A stretch of 64,000 bases of DNA from Myceligenerans salitolerans (GTDB lineage: Bacteria; Actinomycetota; Actinomycetes; Actinomycetales; Cellulomonadaceae): positions 62,001-126,000 of the forward strand of contig NZ_JAFMPK010000009.1 of assembly GCF_017349295.1 (NCBI RefSeq), written 5' to 3'. The position numbers and the translations under genes are program-made. The number at the start of each line of letters is the position of its first letter. Position 1 is the first letter of the stretch. Below are positions 18,130-26,927 of this stretch, in pieces. Under the pieces are notes generated by a model that was given only the letters and a program-made list of their open reading frames with translations, did no database searches and was not told the DNA's origin.

Positions 18130-18520
18130 TGTGGCCCAGTTTCGCAGTTGGGGACCGGTATGCACTGCGCGCGCCGCCAGGCTCGATGTGACCTGCAAGT
18201 GCGTCAGCGCGTCTCGGCGGTCCGGCCACGGATGGGCGCCTTCCTCTGCGCCTTCCGCGCGGGCTGCGAGGTCGACGGTGGCCAGGGGGGCCAGACTGGT
18301 CGCTCGTCGTTCTCGCGGATCGTGCGGAGGCCGAGCCTGCAGAGCTTTGGACAGTGGCCGACGACGTCCTCCGCGACGTGGTGCAGATCCTCGTCGAAGG
18401 GCTGGCGGACCGTGAGGTGTTCGAGCCGGGGCCCCATCCCTCCAGCTGGGCGAGTGCCACTACCTGGTCCTTTGCTAGCGTCAAGTGCCCTGTCCACACT
18501 GCACGAAGAATCGAGTTCCC
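18130..18520. other. 391-bp gap with a possible gene remnant upstream of serS
   Basis: On the plus strand a frame open from about 18354 to 18542 reads ADDVLRDVVQILVEGLADRE and FEPGPHPSSW with good codon bias, but has no N-terminus. An upstream frame (PRMGAFLCAFRAGCE) seems to be its displaced start. This looks like a decayed gene whose end runs into serS. The promoter of serS must also lie here. Confidence 0.35.
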
Positions 18521-19816
18521 ATGCACGACGTGCGCGACCTGATCAGCCTTGGCGACGAGGCCGTCCGACGCCTGGCCCGACGCGGCTACAGGCTCGACCT
18601 CGACGAGCTGTCTCAGCTCCAGAGCCGGCGGACCTCCAGCATCCAGGCGGCTGACTCCTTGCGCGCGGAGTCCAAGAGGATCGCTTCCGAGGTGGGGCAG
18701 GCCGGAAGGAACGGCGGCGACGTCGAGGAACTCAAGGAGACTGCTCGGAAGCTCAAGGACCGGATCCGCGAGGCCGAGCAGGACATCGAGGACGCCGACG
18801 ACAAGCTCACCACAGCGCTCCTGGAAATCCCCAACCTTCCCTCGGACGACGCACCTGATGGCGACTCGGAGGAGTTCGCCGTCGAACAGCGCAAGGTCGG
18901 CAACCCACCGGTCTTCGCTTTCGAGCCGAAGGACCATGTCGATCTCGGAGAGGGCATGGGGATCCTCGACTTCGGACGGGCGACGAAGCTGTCCGGCCCG
19001 CGGTTCAGCGTGCTGCGCGGTGCCGGAGCTGCGCTGGAGCGCGCCCTGTCCACGTTGTTCCTGAACCTGCACACTCAACGTCACGGGTACGTGGAGCACT
19101 CCGTGCCGTTCCTCGTGACGCGCAAGACCATGACCGGCACCGGCCAGCTCCCGAAGTTTGAAGCGGACCTCTTCGGAACCGCTGTAGCAGACCGTGACCT
19201 CTTTCTTATCCCCACTGCCGAGGTTCCGCTGACCAACCTGTACGCCGACGAGATCATCGCTCCTGACCAACTGCCCATCGCTCTGACCGCTCTGGCCCCA
19301 TGTTTCAGGTCTGAAGCCGGTTCGTACGGTCGGGACACCCGAGGGCTGATCCGCCAGCACCAGTTCGCCAAGGTCGAAATGGTCCGGATCACCTCCGCCG
19401 AGAATGCTCGCGCCGAGATGGAGGCCATGGTTGAGCACGCCGAGGCATGCCTCAATGAACTCGACCTCGCCTACCGCGTCGTGACTCTCGCCGCGGGCGA
19501 CACCGGCTTCTCCGCCCAGCTCACGTACGACATCGAGGTGTGGCTCCCCAGCCAGAACACCTACCGCGAGATCTCCTCGGTCTCCGACTTCGGCACGTTC
19601 CAGGGGCGCCGCGCCGGCATCCGCACCCGTGACAAGAACGGCAAGACAACCCCGGCAGCTACTGTCAATGGTTCCGGCCTGCCCGTGGGGCGGACTCTGG
19701 CCGCCGTCCTGGAGCAACACCAGCAGGCCGACGGGTCGGTCCTGCTCCCGCACGCCCTGACCAAGTACCTCGGCTTCGCCCGGATCAACCCGGACGGCAC
19801 GACCTCCAAGGAGTAG
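18521..19816 (+). CDS. serS: seryl-tRNA synthetase (island copy)
   Basis: SerRS charges tRNA-Ser and tRNA-Sec. The 431-residue class II enzyme starts [17 protein letters not shown]. It has the N-terminal long coiled-coil arm that reads tRNA-Ser ([17 protein letters not shown]...[17 protein letters not shown]) and a catalytic domain with motif 2 ([20 protein letters not shown]), [13 protein letters not shown], and motif 3 ([20 protein letters not shown]). Nothing is missing. It lies in the island between a SUKH protein and a truncated glycosyltransferase. Extra SerRS copies are known as self-resistance genes against SerRS inhibitors such as albomycin-type compounds. That role is an inference from family knowledge, not shown here. 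Confidence 0.93.
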   Translation: MHDVRDLISLGDEAVRRLARRGYRLDLDELSQLQSRRTSSIQAADSLRAESKRIASEVGQAGRNGGDVEELKETARKLKDRIREAEQDIEDADDKLTTALLEIPNLPSDDAPDGDSEEFAVEQRKVGNPPVFAFEPKDHVDLGEGMGILDFGRATKLSGPRFSVLRGAGAALERALSTLFLNLHTQRHGYVEHSVPFLVTRKTMTGTGQLPKFEADLFGTAVADRDLFLIPTAEVPLTNLYADEIIAPDQLPIALTALAPCFRSEAGSYGRDTRGLIRQHQFAKVEMVRITSAENARAEMEAMVEHAEACLNELDLAYRVVTLAAGDTGFSAQLTYDIEVWLPSQNTYREISSVSDFGTFQGRRAGIRTRDKNGKTTPAATVNGSGLPVGRTLAAVLEQHQQADGSVLLPHALTKYLGFARINPDGTTSKE

Positions 19817-19819
19817 CCC

Positions 19820-20035
19820 ATGCTCGTCGGCGTCTGCGACTTCCCCAGCACCTACCAGTTCCCACCCGTCGGGTACGGCGGCATCGAACGGTGGCTCTGG
19901 GCCGTCGCCGTTGGGGCTCAGGCCGCAGGCGCCGACGTGCACACCGTCAGCTCTGGCTACCGCAATGTCGTTGTAGCCGCACGGATTACAGACACCGGAA
20001 TCTCAGAAGCGTCCAGACAGGCTTCTGCGCTGTGA
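19820..20035 (+). pseudogene. truncated glycosyltransferase (family 4-like N-terminus)
   Basis: This 71-residue frame begins four bases after serS. Its first part, [20 protein letters not shown] then [23 protein letters not shown], is the N-terminal Rossmann start of a GT4-type glycosyltransferase, with the donor-binding GGIE loop. The protein ends after [16 protein letters not shown]..., far short of the usual ~350-400 residues, so the catalytic C-terminal domain is gone. Its TGA at 20033-20035 overlaps the GTG start of gltX. The remnant suggests that a larger gene once lay between serS and gltX. Confidence 0.6.
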
Positions 20036-21438
20036 CCAATCCCGAGATCCGAGTTCGCTTCGCACCCTCGCCCACGGGCATGTTCCACGTCGGGAACGCT
20101 CGTTCGGCGCTGTTCAACTGGGTGTTCGCGCGGCAATCGGGTGGGTCGCTAGTCCTGCGGATCGAGGACACCGACGCCGAGCGTTCGAAGCCGGAGTGGG
20201 TGCAGGGAATCCTGGACGCGATGGCGTGGCTGGGGATCGACGAGTCCCAGTACGAAGGTCCGCTGTTCCAGTCGGACTACGCGGGCAAGCACTGGGAAGC
20301 GATCGACGAGCTTCTCGCCGATGGCCGGGCGTACTACTGCGACTGCGCGCGCGAGGACGTGATCGCACGTACCAGGTCGAGCCACCAGGGCTACGACGGT
20401 TTCTGCCGTGACCGTGGCCTGGAGTTCGGTGACGGGCGCGCGGTGCGGTTCCGCACGCCAGACGAGGGCACCACGGTCGTGGTGGATCTCGTGCGCGGCA
20501 AGCCGGAGTTCGAGAACGCTCTGATCGAGGACTTCGTGATCGCCCGCGGTGACGGTTCACCAGTGTTCCTGCTGGCGAACGTCGTTGATGACATGGAGAT
20601 GGGCATCACCCATGTCATGCGTGCCGAGGAGCACTTGCCGAACGCTCCCAAGCAGGAGCTGGTCTGGGAGGCGCTTGGTGCGCAGGCTCCGACTTGGGCG
20701 CACGCGCCGATCTTGGTGAACGAGAAGCGGCAGAAGCTGTCCAAGCGGCGCGACCGGGTGGCTTTGGAGGACTTCCGCGCCGAGGGGTATGTGGCCGAGG
20801 CGATGCGCAACTACCTGATGCTGCTGGGGTGGGCCCCGTCCGACGACCGGGAGATCGTGCCCTGGGACGAGATCGTGTCCGAGTTCCGGCTGGAGGACGT
20901 GAACCCGTCCCCGGCGTTCTTCGACATCAAGAAGCTGCAGGCGTTCAACGGGGACTACATTCGCGCGATGTCGCTGGCCGAGTTCACGGCCGTGGTGCAG
21001 CCGTGGCTGGCGTCCGACGGCGTGCCGTGGTCGGCCGGAGCGTACGACCCGGCGGTGTTCGATGCTGTGGCGGAGCTGGTGCAGACGCGGATCGTGCTGC
21101 TGGGCGACGTCGTGGAGATGGTGGACTTCCTCTTCCTGGACGAGCCCGCGATCGATGAGGCGGCGTGGGACAAGGCGATGCGCGGCGGGCACGCGGCCGA
21201 CATCCTCAAGGCTGCGATCGAGCGGTACGAAGCGATCGATTGGAATGCTGACACGCTGAAGACGACGCTGGAGGGGATCGGTGCCGGGCACGGGCTGAAG
21301 CTCGGCAAGACACAGGCCCCCGTCCGTGTCGCGGTCACCGGGAGTCGAGTCGGGCTGCCACTGTTCGAGTCGATGGAGGTGCTGGGCCGCGAGCGGACCC
21401 TGGAACGGCTGAAGGCAGCAATGGCCCGGCTCGGCTGA
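20032..21438 (+). CDS. gltX: glutamyl-tRNA synthetase (island copy)
   Basis: GluRS charges tRNA-Glu. The 468-residue class I enzyme starts [20 protein letters not shown], where the HIGH motif is HVGN, and has the KMSKS-type motif [12 protein letters not shown], the family signature [12 protein letters not shown] (LRIEDTD) and a C-terminal helical anticodon domain ending AMARLG. The GTG at 20032 overlaps the stop of the truncated glycosyltransferase, so translation may be coupled. It lies inside the island with argS and serS, and a housekeeping copy presumably exists elsewhere. Confidence 0.93.
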   Translation: MTNPEIRVRFAPSPTGMFHVGNARSALFNWVFARQSGGSLVLRIEDTDAERSKPEWVQGILDAMAWLGIDESQYEGPLFQSDYAGKHWEAIDELLADGRAYYCDCAREDVIARTRSSHQGYDGFCRDRGLEFGDGRAVRFRTPDEGTTVVVDLVRGKPEFENALIEDFVIARGDGSPVFLLANVVDDMEMGITHVMRAEEHLPNAPKQELVWEALGAQAPTWAHAPILVNEKRQKLSKRRDRVALEDFRAEGYVAEAMRNYLMLLGWAPSDDREIVPWDEIVSEFRLEDVNPSPAFFDIKKLQAFNGDYIRAMSLAEFTAVVQPWLASDGVPWSAGAYDPAVFDAVAELVQTRIVLLGDVVEMVDFLFLDEPAIDEAAWDKAMRGGHAADILKAAIERYEAIDWNADTLKTTLEGIGAGHGLKLGKTQAPVRVAVTGSRVGLPLFESMEVLGRERTLERLKAAMARLG

Positions 21439-21504
21439 TCGTTGCCCGTCCGGATCACGTTCGGACGGGCTGCCGTGGAAGTTGCTCAAGACAAGGGGCG
21501 ATTC

Positions 21505-21891
21505 ATGATCTTCCGCCGAAGGCCCGCACGGAGGGAGCCCGAACCGGACCCAACTCTCGACCCGTTTCGTGGCGGAGTGGCGATCCTGCGGCGGGATGGT
21601 GAGTTCCAGGGCCATGTCGCCAGCGAAGTCACCCACTTCTTCGCACGCCCCCGAAACAGGTGGTGGGTGTGGTTCGTCATCGCCTGGGCCGACGGGACCA
21701 AGGACCGTCTCATCGAGGACTACCCGCCGTGGTCGTACGTCACCGAGATGCGGCAGGGATTGTTCGACTATGCAGGAAGCATGCTGATGACGGACAAGGC
21801 TCGTATCGGGGTCTACGAGGTCGAATGGGTTCCGGCTTCGGAGGCTGCGCGCGTTCGAGCCGAGGCGGGGATCCGGCTCGAGGATTTCTGA
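21505..21891 (+). CDS. hypothetical protein, 128 aa
   Basis: This protein starts MIFRRRPARREPEPDP and is rich in aromatic residues in the centre (FFARPRNRWWVWFVIAWADG, DYPPWSYVTEM). No family is recognised. ATG at 21505 follows an AAGGGGCG ribosome site, which decides the start over upstream in-frame codons. It lies 66 bp after gltX on the same strand and may be co-transcribed. Codon use is gene-like. Confidence 0.6.
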   Translation: MIFRRRPARREPEPDPTLDPFRGGVAILRRDGEFQGHVASEVTHFFARPRNRWWVWFVIAWADGTKDRLIEDYPPWSYVTEMRQGLFDYAGSMLMTDKARIGVYEVEWVPASEAARVRAEAGIRLEDF

Positions 21892-21943
21892 TCGGCATGG
21901 GCGTTCCGCGAACTCTTGTCGGTTTGACGATGCGCAGGCGCAG

Positions 21944-22621
21944 TCAGTTCTCGGGGAGATAGCGGAGGAGGACGCAGTCCCCGATGGCGCGAGTCTCGGC
22001 GAGGGCCATGCGATGGTTGGCGTCCTGTGGGAACGTGCCGGGGCGGACGAATCGTGGGGCGTTCTGTTCGCCGACGAAGAACGGGGCGTAGACGAGGTGG
22101 AGCTCGTCGACCAGGCCGGCGGTGAGGAACATGGTGTGGATTGCGCCGCCACCCTCGACCATGAGCCGTTCGATCCCGCGGTCGGCCAGGTCGTTCAGGA
22201 GGGCGGCTGGGGTGACGTCTGCGCCGAGGGAGACGACGGTCGCGCCATCGGCCAGCCGCGCAGTGAGGTCCGAGGCGGCTTGGTCGGTGGTGTAGACGAT
22301 CTTGTCGTTGTCGCCGGTGGTGAAGAACCGTGCTTCGGGGTCGAGGTCGCCGGTTGTGGTGAGGGTGACCTTGGTGGGGGTGGCGGGCTTGCCGTCGGCG
22401 ACGCGCTTGGCGCGGCGTTCCTCGGAGCGGACCATGAGGCGCGGGTTGTCGGCGCGGATCGTGTTCGCCCCGACCAGGATCGCGTCGACGCCTGCACGGA
22501 CGGCGTCGACGCGGTCGAAGTCCTCGTCGTTGGACAACATGAGCCGGTTCTCGCTGGTGTCGTCGATGTAGCCGTCGAGCGATGCGGCCACCGACAGCAG
22601 CACGTGCGGGCGTTGCATCAT
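21944..22621 (-). CDS. RibD C-terminal domain / DHFR-fold reductase-like protein
   Basis: The 225-residue protein starts MMQRPHVLLSVAASLDGYID and has the RibD C-terminal (pyrimidine reductase, NADPH-dependent DHFR-like) features: DAILVGANTIRADNPRLMVR, PEARFFTTGDNDKIVYTT and IERLMVEGGGAIHTMFL. In riboflavin synthesis this fold reduces 5-amino-6-ribosylamino-uracil-phosphate, but stand-alone members act on various substrates. Its ATGATG start overlaps the TGA of the XRE-SLOG gene upstream, so the two are translationally coupled. An unlinked riboflavin role is unlikely given this partner; the true substrate is unknown. Confidence 0.8.
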   Translation of the reverse strand: MMQRPHVLLSVAASLDGYIDDTSENRLMLSNDEDFDRVDAVRAGVDAILVGANTIRADNPRLMVRSEERRAKRVADGKPATPTKVTLTTTGDLDPEARFFTTGDNDKIVYTTDQAASDLTARLADGATVVSLGADVTPAALLNDLADRGIERLMVEGGGAIHTMFLTAGLVDELHLVYAPFFVGEQNAPRFVRPGTFPQDANHRMALAETRAIGDCVLLRYLPEN

Positions 22622-23340
22622 CCTGGGTTTCCTGTCCTGGTTGAGATGGCTTGTTCGACGAGCGCGCCGTAGGCGGCGGCCGTCGCGGCTTCGGTCAACG
22701 CCGTGACCGTACCGGCTGGGAGTAACTGTTGGAATGACTCTCTGTCCAGGCACGTCGCGGCTGCGCCGCCCGTGCGGGGAAAGGGCAGGACTGGTGTGCC
22801 GGCGTCGGCCGCGATTGCGGCTTCCGCGGCGGTACCCGCACCTCCTCCGACGATCAGTACAAGGTCGACGCCGTCGACGACGTTCGCGTGGCCGAAGCGT
22901 GCCGTGGTTCGGGTGAAGCCGCCCGGGCGGAACTGGTCGGCCACGTAGGTGATGACCTCGATCCCGATCCCGACGGGTCCATGGCTGACATTAACTTCGG
23001 TCGACGCGACGATGCGCGCCAGTTCGGCAACTGTCGCATCGATGAGGGCGGCGTTGTGACCGGCTGGGCGGCTGCCGCAGATCGCTACCGTCGTCGTTGA
23101 GTATTGCTGGGGTGCGGGCCGCAGGAACTCATCGAGATCTTCGGCCGTGATCCCGAGGACCTTGCTCATCGTGGGGCGCGTCCAAGGCGTGGGTTCACTG
23201 GTACCAGCCTCCCAGCGGGCCACTGTCGTGCGGTCCACACCGAGGCGCTCGGCGAACATCTCCTGCGACAGGCCCATCGCCTTGCGCCTGGCGATCAACC
23301 GCTCGCGGCGTTGATGGGCCGGCTGTCCCGATCGGCTCAC
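22618..23340 (-). CDS. XRE helix-turn-helix fused to a SLOG/LOG-like nucleotide-binding domain
   Basis: The 240-residue protein has an N-terminal XRE HTH (MGLSQEMFAERLGVDRTTVA RWEAG, residues ~22-45), then a Rossmann-like SLOG domain (TTVAICGSRPAGHNAALIDA; LVLIVGGGAGTAAEAAIAAD). The GGGAGTAAEA loop is the LOG/lysine-decarboxylase-like phosphate-binding motif. The GTG at 23340 has a GAGGGGG ribosome site. It overlaps and precedes the RibD-like gene. SLOG proteins handle nucleotides or nucleotide signals, so this could be a nucleotide-responsive repressor that controls itself and the reductase. Functional reading is inference. Confidence 0.8.
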   Translation of the reverse strand: MSRSGQPAHQRRERLIARRKAMGLSQEMFAERLGVDRTTVARWEAGTSEPTPWTRPTMSKVLGITAEDLDEFLRPAPQQYSTTTVAICGSRPAGHNAALIDATVAELARIVASTEVNVSHGPVGIGIEVITYVADQFRPGGFTRTTARFGHANVVDGVDLVLIVGGGAGTAAEAAIAADAGTPVLPFPRTGGAAATCLDRESFQQLLPAGTVTALTEAATAAAYGALVEQAISTRTGNPG

Positions 23341-23431
23341 ACGGCCCCCTCGTCGCTCTACTGATGATCGCGGCAACGTTGCAACGGCGCGCGGCGATGG
23401 GACAACCAACCCGCCGAACTGCGTTGATCCT

Positions 23432-23919
23432 ATGATCCGCGACGCCGTTGCGGGTGACGCCGAGCAGGTGGCCGTCGTCCATCACTCCACTTGGCGTCAC
23501 GCCTAAGCCAACCTGCTGCCCGGGGAGCACTGGCTGACCGACACCGTCGAGCGTCGCGTGCAGCGTTGCGCCACGCGTCTCAGAGCCAATGAGCGTGAGG
23601 GCTGGCCTGTCGGCCTGTCATCGCCGAAGTGAACGGTCGTGTCGGCTTCGCGCAGGTCGGCCCTGCCCGGGTCAAGGAGGACTTCGCGCCCGTGCACGAT
23701 CGGGAGTTGTGGTCACTGTATGTCCTGCCCGAACTCCACGGATCGGGCGCCGACGCGGCACTTCTCGGTGCGGTGCTTCCGTCCGGACCTGCTCAACTGT
23801 GGGTAGCGGACCCGAACCCGCGTGCTCAGGCGTTCTACCGCAAGCACGGCTTCGAGCCGGACGGCGCACGCTTCATCGATCGCAACGCCATCACCGAGAT
23901 CCGGAGGCTCCGCCCTTGA
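23432..23919 (+). pseudogene. broken GNAT acetyltransferase
   Basis: ATG at 23432 starts MIRDAVAGDAEQVAVVHHST then WRHA and a TAA stop, where related proteins have a tyrosine-alanine (HAYAGLLP). The same frame continues past the stop as ANLLPGEHWLTDTVERRVQR. A frame change near 23620 is then needed to reach VGFAQVGPARVKEDFAPVHD and ELWSLYVLPELHGSGADAAL, with the acetyl-CoA loop region, and a C-terminus FYRKHGFEPDGARFIDRNA. One in-frame stop and one frameshift are therefore visible in a GNAT gene, so it is almost certainly inactive unless a sequencing error is involved. Confidence 0.75.
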
Positions 23920-24217
23920 GTCGCCGCGATGCTGCAGCGGGTCCGCCAGGCCCCCGGCTTGCGCGCATGCGATTACGACCTCGCGCTGCTGCTGCGCTGG
24001 GCGCTGGTGTGGGCGGCGATGTAGCCGAGCACGACCGGCCCGCGGCCCGTTCACACAGCGTGTGACGTTCGCCGCCTCGCAGACATCGGTGCTGGCCGGG
24101 CCTACTGTGGTTCGCTACACACTACGAGCCGTGGCCTAGGCCGGGTGAGTGTCAGTGACAGCGTGTTGAATGAGCCGAACGTGATCCGCAGTCTGACAAA
24201 TTTTCAAGGAGCAGAGA
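23920..24217. other. 298-bp gap upstream of the methyltransferase
   Basis: No gene is supported. A short minus-strand stretch near 23990-24030 looks like worn coding sequence of unknown origin. The end of the gap (AAGGAGCAGAGA before 24218) is the methylase ribosome site, so its promoter should lie within this gap. Confidence 0.4.
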
Positions 24218-25534
24218 GTGTCTGAACTTCGCGTCGTCGAGATCTGTGCCGGTGCGGGCGGGCAGAGCCTCGGGCTCCATCTAGCCAAGTTCGAGCACTC
24301 GCTTGCCGTCGAGATCGACGAGACCGCGGCGAAGACCCTGAGCACGAACGGCAGGCGTCTTGGGTGGGACATGAGGGTGGCTGTGGGCGATGTCGCGGCC
24401 GTACCAGAACCGGGTGAACAGTTCGACGGTGAACGACATGTCTGGAACCCAGATGACTATGTGGGAATCGATCTTCTCGCTGGCGGCGTGCCGTGCCCGC
24501 CGTTCTCGATCGCGGGCAAGCAGCTTGGTACCAGCGACGAACGTGATCTCTTCGCCTGGGCTGTTGAGCTGGTCGGGCGGATGAAACCTCGCGCAGTGAT
24601 GCTTGAGAACGTCCGTGGCCTATCGATGCCGAGATTCGCGGCCTACCGGCAGTGGGTGAAAGACCGGCTTAGCAAGCTTGGCTATTGGTCGGACTGGAAG
24701 CTCCTGGAGGCGCGCGACTACGGGGTTCCGCAACTGCGCCCGCGCTTCATCCTCGTCGCTTTGCATGACGAGGAGGATGCTCGCCACTTCAACTGGCCTA
24801 AGAAGACTCCCTACGCCGGGGGCGTTGGGGACGCCCTCTACGACCTTATGAACACGCACCGCTGGCCGGGCGCCGACGCCTGGCGTCGCAAGGCGAACCA
24901 GGGCATTGCCCCGACTATCGTCGGCGGGTCGAAGAAGCACGGTGGTGCTGACCTAGGCCCGACACGTGCCAAGCGCGCCTGGGCAGAACTTGGTGTTGAT
25001 GCGATGGGCATTGCCAACGACGCTCCAAACCCCAAGGAGCACGGCCTCGATCACATCCCGAAGCTCACGATCGATATGGTCAAGGTGCTCCAGGGCTGGC
25101 TCGACGACGGTGACTACGCATGGAACTTCGAAGGTAGGAAGACCAGTCAGTACCGCCAGATCGGGAACGCATTCCCACCACCGGTGGCACGGGCTGTTGG
25201 AGGGGCGATCCGTGCCGCCCTCATGCGAGATGGAAGCCCCAAGGACCTCGCGGAGGCCGAGGCCGAGGCGATGCAGCATGAACCGATCTACGTCGCCCTC
25301 AAGGCCGCTGACGGACCCCTCAGCGCGAAGCAGTTGATTAAGGCGGCAGGCGGAAACATCCACCCGAGTGAATTTGAGCAGCGCCTAGGCTTGCTCTCGC
25401 GCGACTTCCACATCAAGACTGACGGTGAGGACGAGGACCGAACCTACATGCTCGGCGCCTTCAAGGGGTTCGTCGGCCAAGGCGACCACGACCGCCACCT
25501 TGCGTTCGCGACAGCGCGGAACCGGATCAGCTGA
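24218..25534 (+). CDS. DNA (cytosine-5) methyltransferase
   Basis: The 438-residue protein methylates cytosine C5 in DNA using AdoMet. In order: motif I ICAGAGGQSLGL (AdoMet binding), motif IV LAGGVPCPPFS with catalytic Cys93, motif VI MLENVRGL, motif VIII QLRPRFILVAL, and motif X RQIGNAFPPPVARAVG. A C-terminal extension (LSAKQLIKAAGGNIHPSEFE) looks like a small winged-helix. GTG at 24218 has a strong AAGGAGC site. It is the modification half of a system with a Vsr-like nuclease, an HNH nuclease and an NgoMIV-type endonuclease nearby, so GCCGGC is the likely recognition sequence, but that is predicted. Confidence 0.95.
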   Translation: MSELRVVEICAGAGGQSLGLHLAKFEHSLAVEIDETAAKTLSTNGRRLGWDMRVAVGDVAAVPEPGEQFDGERHVWNPDDYVGIDLLAGGVPCPPFSIAGKQLGTSDERDLFAWAVELVGRMKPRAVMLENVRGLSMPRFAAYRQWVKDRLSKLGYWSDWKLLEARDYGVPQLRPRFILVALHDEEDARHFNWPKKTPYAGGVGDALYDLMNTHRWPGADAWRRKANQGIAPTIVGGSKKHGGADLGPTRAKRAWAELGVDAMGIANDAPNPKEHGLDHIPKLTIDMVKVLQGWLDDGDYAWNFEGRKTSQYRQIGNAFPPPVARAVGGAIRAALMRDGSPKDLAEAEAEAMQHEPIYVALKAADGPLSAKQLIKAAGGNIHPSEFEQRLGLLSRDFHIKTDGEDEDRTYMLGAFKGFVGQGDHDRHLAFATARNRIS

Positions 25535-25556
25535 GACCACCTCGTAGGCTGGAACT

Positions 25557-25967
25557 ATGGTGGAGCAGTGGGTTAGCACGAAGTCGAGCCCAAGCCTCTC
25601 GGGGCGCAAGAGCAGGAACACCACGCCCGAGGTCGAGTTGCGCCGCGCACTTCATGCCTTGGGAGCACGGTTCCGGTTGCACCGGCGTCTCGGACCAGCT
25701 TCGGCTCCCGACTTCGTACTTCCTGGCCGCCGGATCGCTGTATGGGTTGACGGATGCTACTGGCACTCCTGCCCCGAGCACGGGAGGCGCAAGAGATTCG
25801 AAGGCCCCAACGCCGACCTGTGGACAGCGAAGATGACGCGCACGAGAGAACGTGACGTCCTTGCGACCCAGGAAGCCGAGGAACTCGGGTGGACGGCCGT
25901 GCGTGTTTGGGAGCACGAAATCCGCGCTGATCCCGTGCATGCTGCGCTACGAGTTCTCACGACTTAG
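25557..25967 (+). CDS. vsr: Vsr-type very short patch repair endonuclease
   Basis: Vsr nicks DNA at T:G mismatches that arise when 5-methylcytosine deaminates. The 136-residue protein has the family order SRNTTPEVELRRALHALGAR, FRLHRRLGPASAPDFVLPGR (catalytic Asp), IAVWVDGCYWHSCPEHGR and FEGPNADLWTAKMTRTRERD. The gene starts 22 bp after the methyltransferase and is probably in the same operon. Its 3' end overlaps that of the convergent HNH gene by four bases. Confidence 0.9.
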   Translation: MVEQWVSTKSSPSLSGRKSRNTTPEVELRRALHALGARFRLHRRLGPASAPDFVLPGRRIAVWVDGCYWHSCPEHGRRKRFEGPNADLWTAKMTRTRERDVLATQEAEELGWTAVRVWEHEIRADPVHAALRVLTT

Positions 25968-26761
25968 TGGTTGGCGCCTTCTAGGTACTCTCGCAGTTGG
26001 GCACGGTCGGACGCTCCGAGCACCCGAGCTAGGTCATAAACGCGGTCAAGATCGCTCCGGCCGCGCTCACTACGCGTAAGCCACAACTGCAGCGTCCTCT
26101 TGTCCTGGGCGCGCAGTGCTCGTACTTGGACTAGAACCTCGTCGTAACGGTGCGGGTCCGGCATCTGGTCCCGTGCCGGCTCGTTGCAGCGTGCGCACTC
26201 CGTATGCCAGTTATCCAGGTCGTCTGCCGCAGCACGAGACCGCAGGCGCTCCTGAGGGATCCGATGGCCGATCGTCAAACGAGCATTCGTATCTGATTCG
26301 CCCGGATAGCTTTCGCGTGCTCCAACACCGCACAGCACGCATCGGTGTCCATCCCGTTCGAACACGAGCCGCCGAACTCTGGCAGACGGAACAACCTTCC
26401 TGTGCTGCCGACGCTCTTCCTTGAGCCAGTAGCGAGCACCAAACTTGTCGATGCAGTATTCATCGTGGCGGAGCTTGCGGCCTCCGTCCCTGTGCGAGCG
26501 AATGACCCAGCCGTTCTCGCGCAGCTCACGGAGGCGGCGGTTCAGGTGCTCGGACTTCCCGTCGATGTCCTTGCCCAGCGCGCCGCGCAACTCGTTCATC
26601 GTGAACTGGCTGCCAGCTTTCTTGTTGAACCATAGCCAGGCCGCCAAGCGGGACGTCTGGCCGAAGGGCTGCTTTTCGGTTCCAGGCCTCACGGTCAGCT
26701 GCCACCAGAGGACGCCTCCCGGCGTGTACGCGTCGGGCGGGTACTCAGCATCGGTAGTCAC
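25964..26761 (-). CDS. HNH endonuclease with winged-helix N-terminus
   Basis: The 265-residue protein starts with GTG at 26761 and has an N-terminal part built like a winged helix (FTMNELRGALGKDIDGKSEH, LRELRENGWVIRSHRDGG). Next is an HNH/zinc-binding domain: RDGHRCVLCGVGARE, the His-rich NARLTIGHRIPQERL, and DNWHTECARCNEPARDQMPD. It is divergent from the NgoMIV-type gene and converges with vsr, so it sits inside the restriction-modification block and may act as a second nuclease. Whether it cuts the same site is unknown. Confidence 0.85.
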   Translation of the reverse strand: MTTDAEYPPDAYTPGGVLWWQLTVRPGTEKQPFGQTSRLAAWLWFNKKAGSQFTMNELRGALGKDIDGKSEHLNRRLRELRENGWVIRSHRDGGRKLRHDEYCIDKFGARYWLKEERRQHRKVVPSARVRRLVFERDGHRCVLCGVGARESYPGESDTNARLTIGHRIPQERLRSRAAADDLDNWHTECARCNEPARDQMPDPHRYDEVLVQVRALRAQDKRTLQLWLTRSERGRSDLDRVYDLARVLGASDRAQLREYLEGANH

Positions 26762-26927
26762 GAGCGGGAGTATGGCCGACTTCCCCGCTAGGGGACAGGC
26801 TGGGCGCCAATGTGAGCACGGATCTCACCCCCTCAGGTGGGCCTGTGCCGAACCTGGCGGCACGCGCGTGTATCTTGCGGACTGCACGCAGCCCCACCGG
26901 CCACTGTGAACCAGGGAGACCTTGCTG

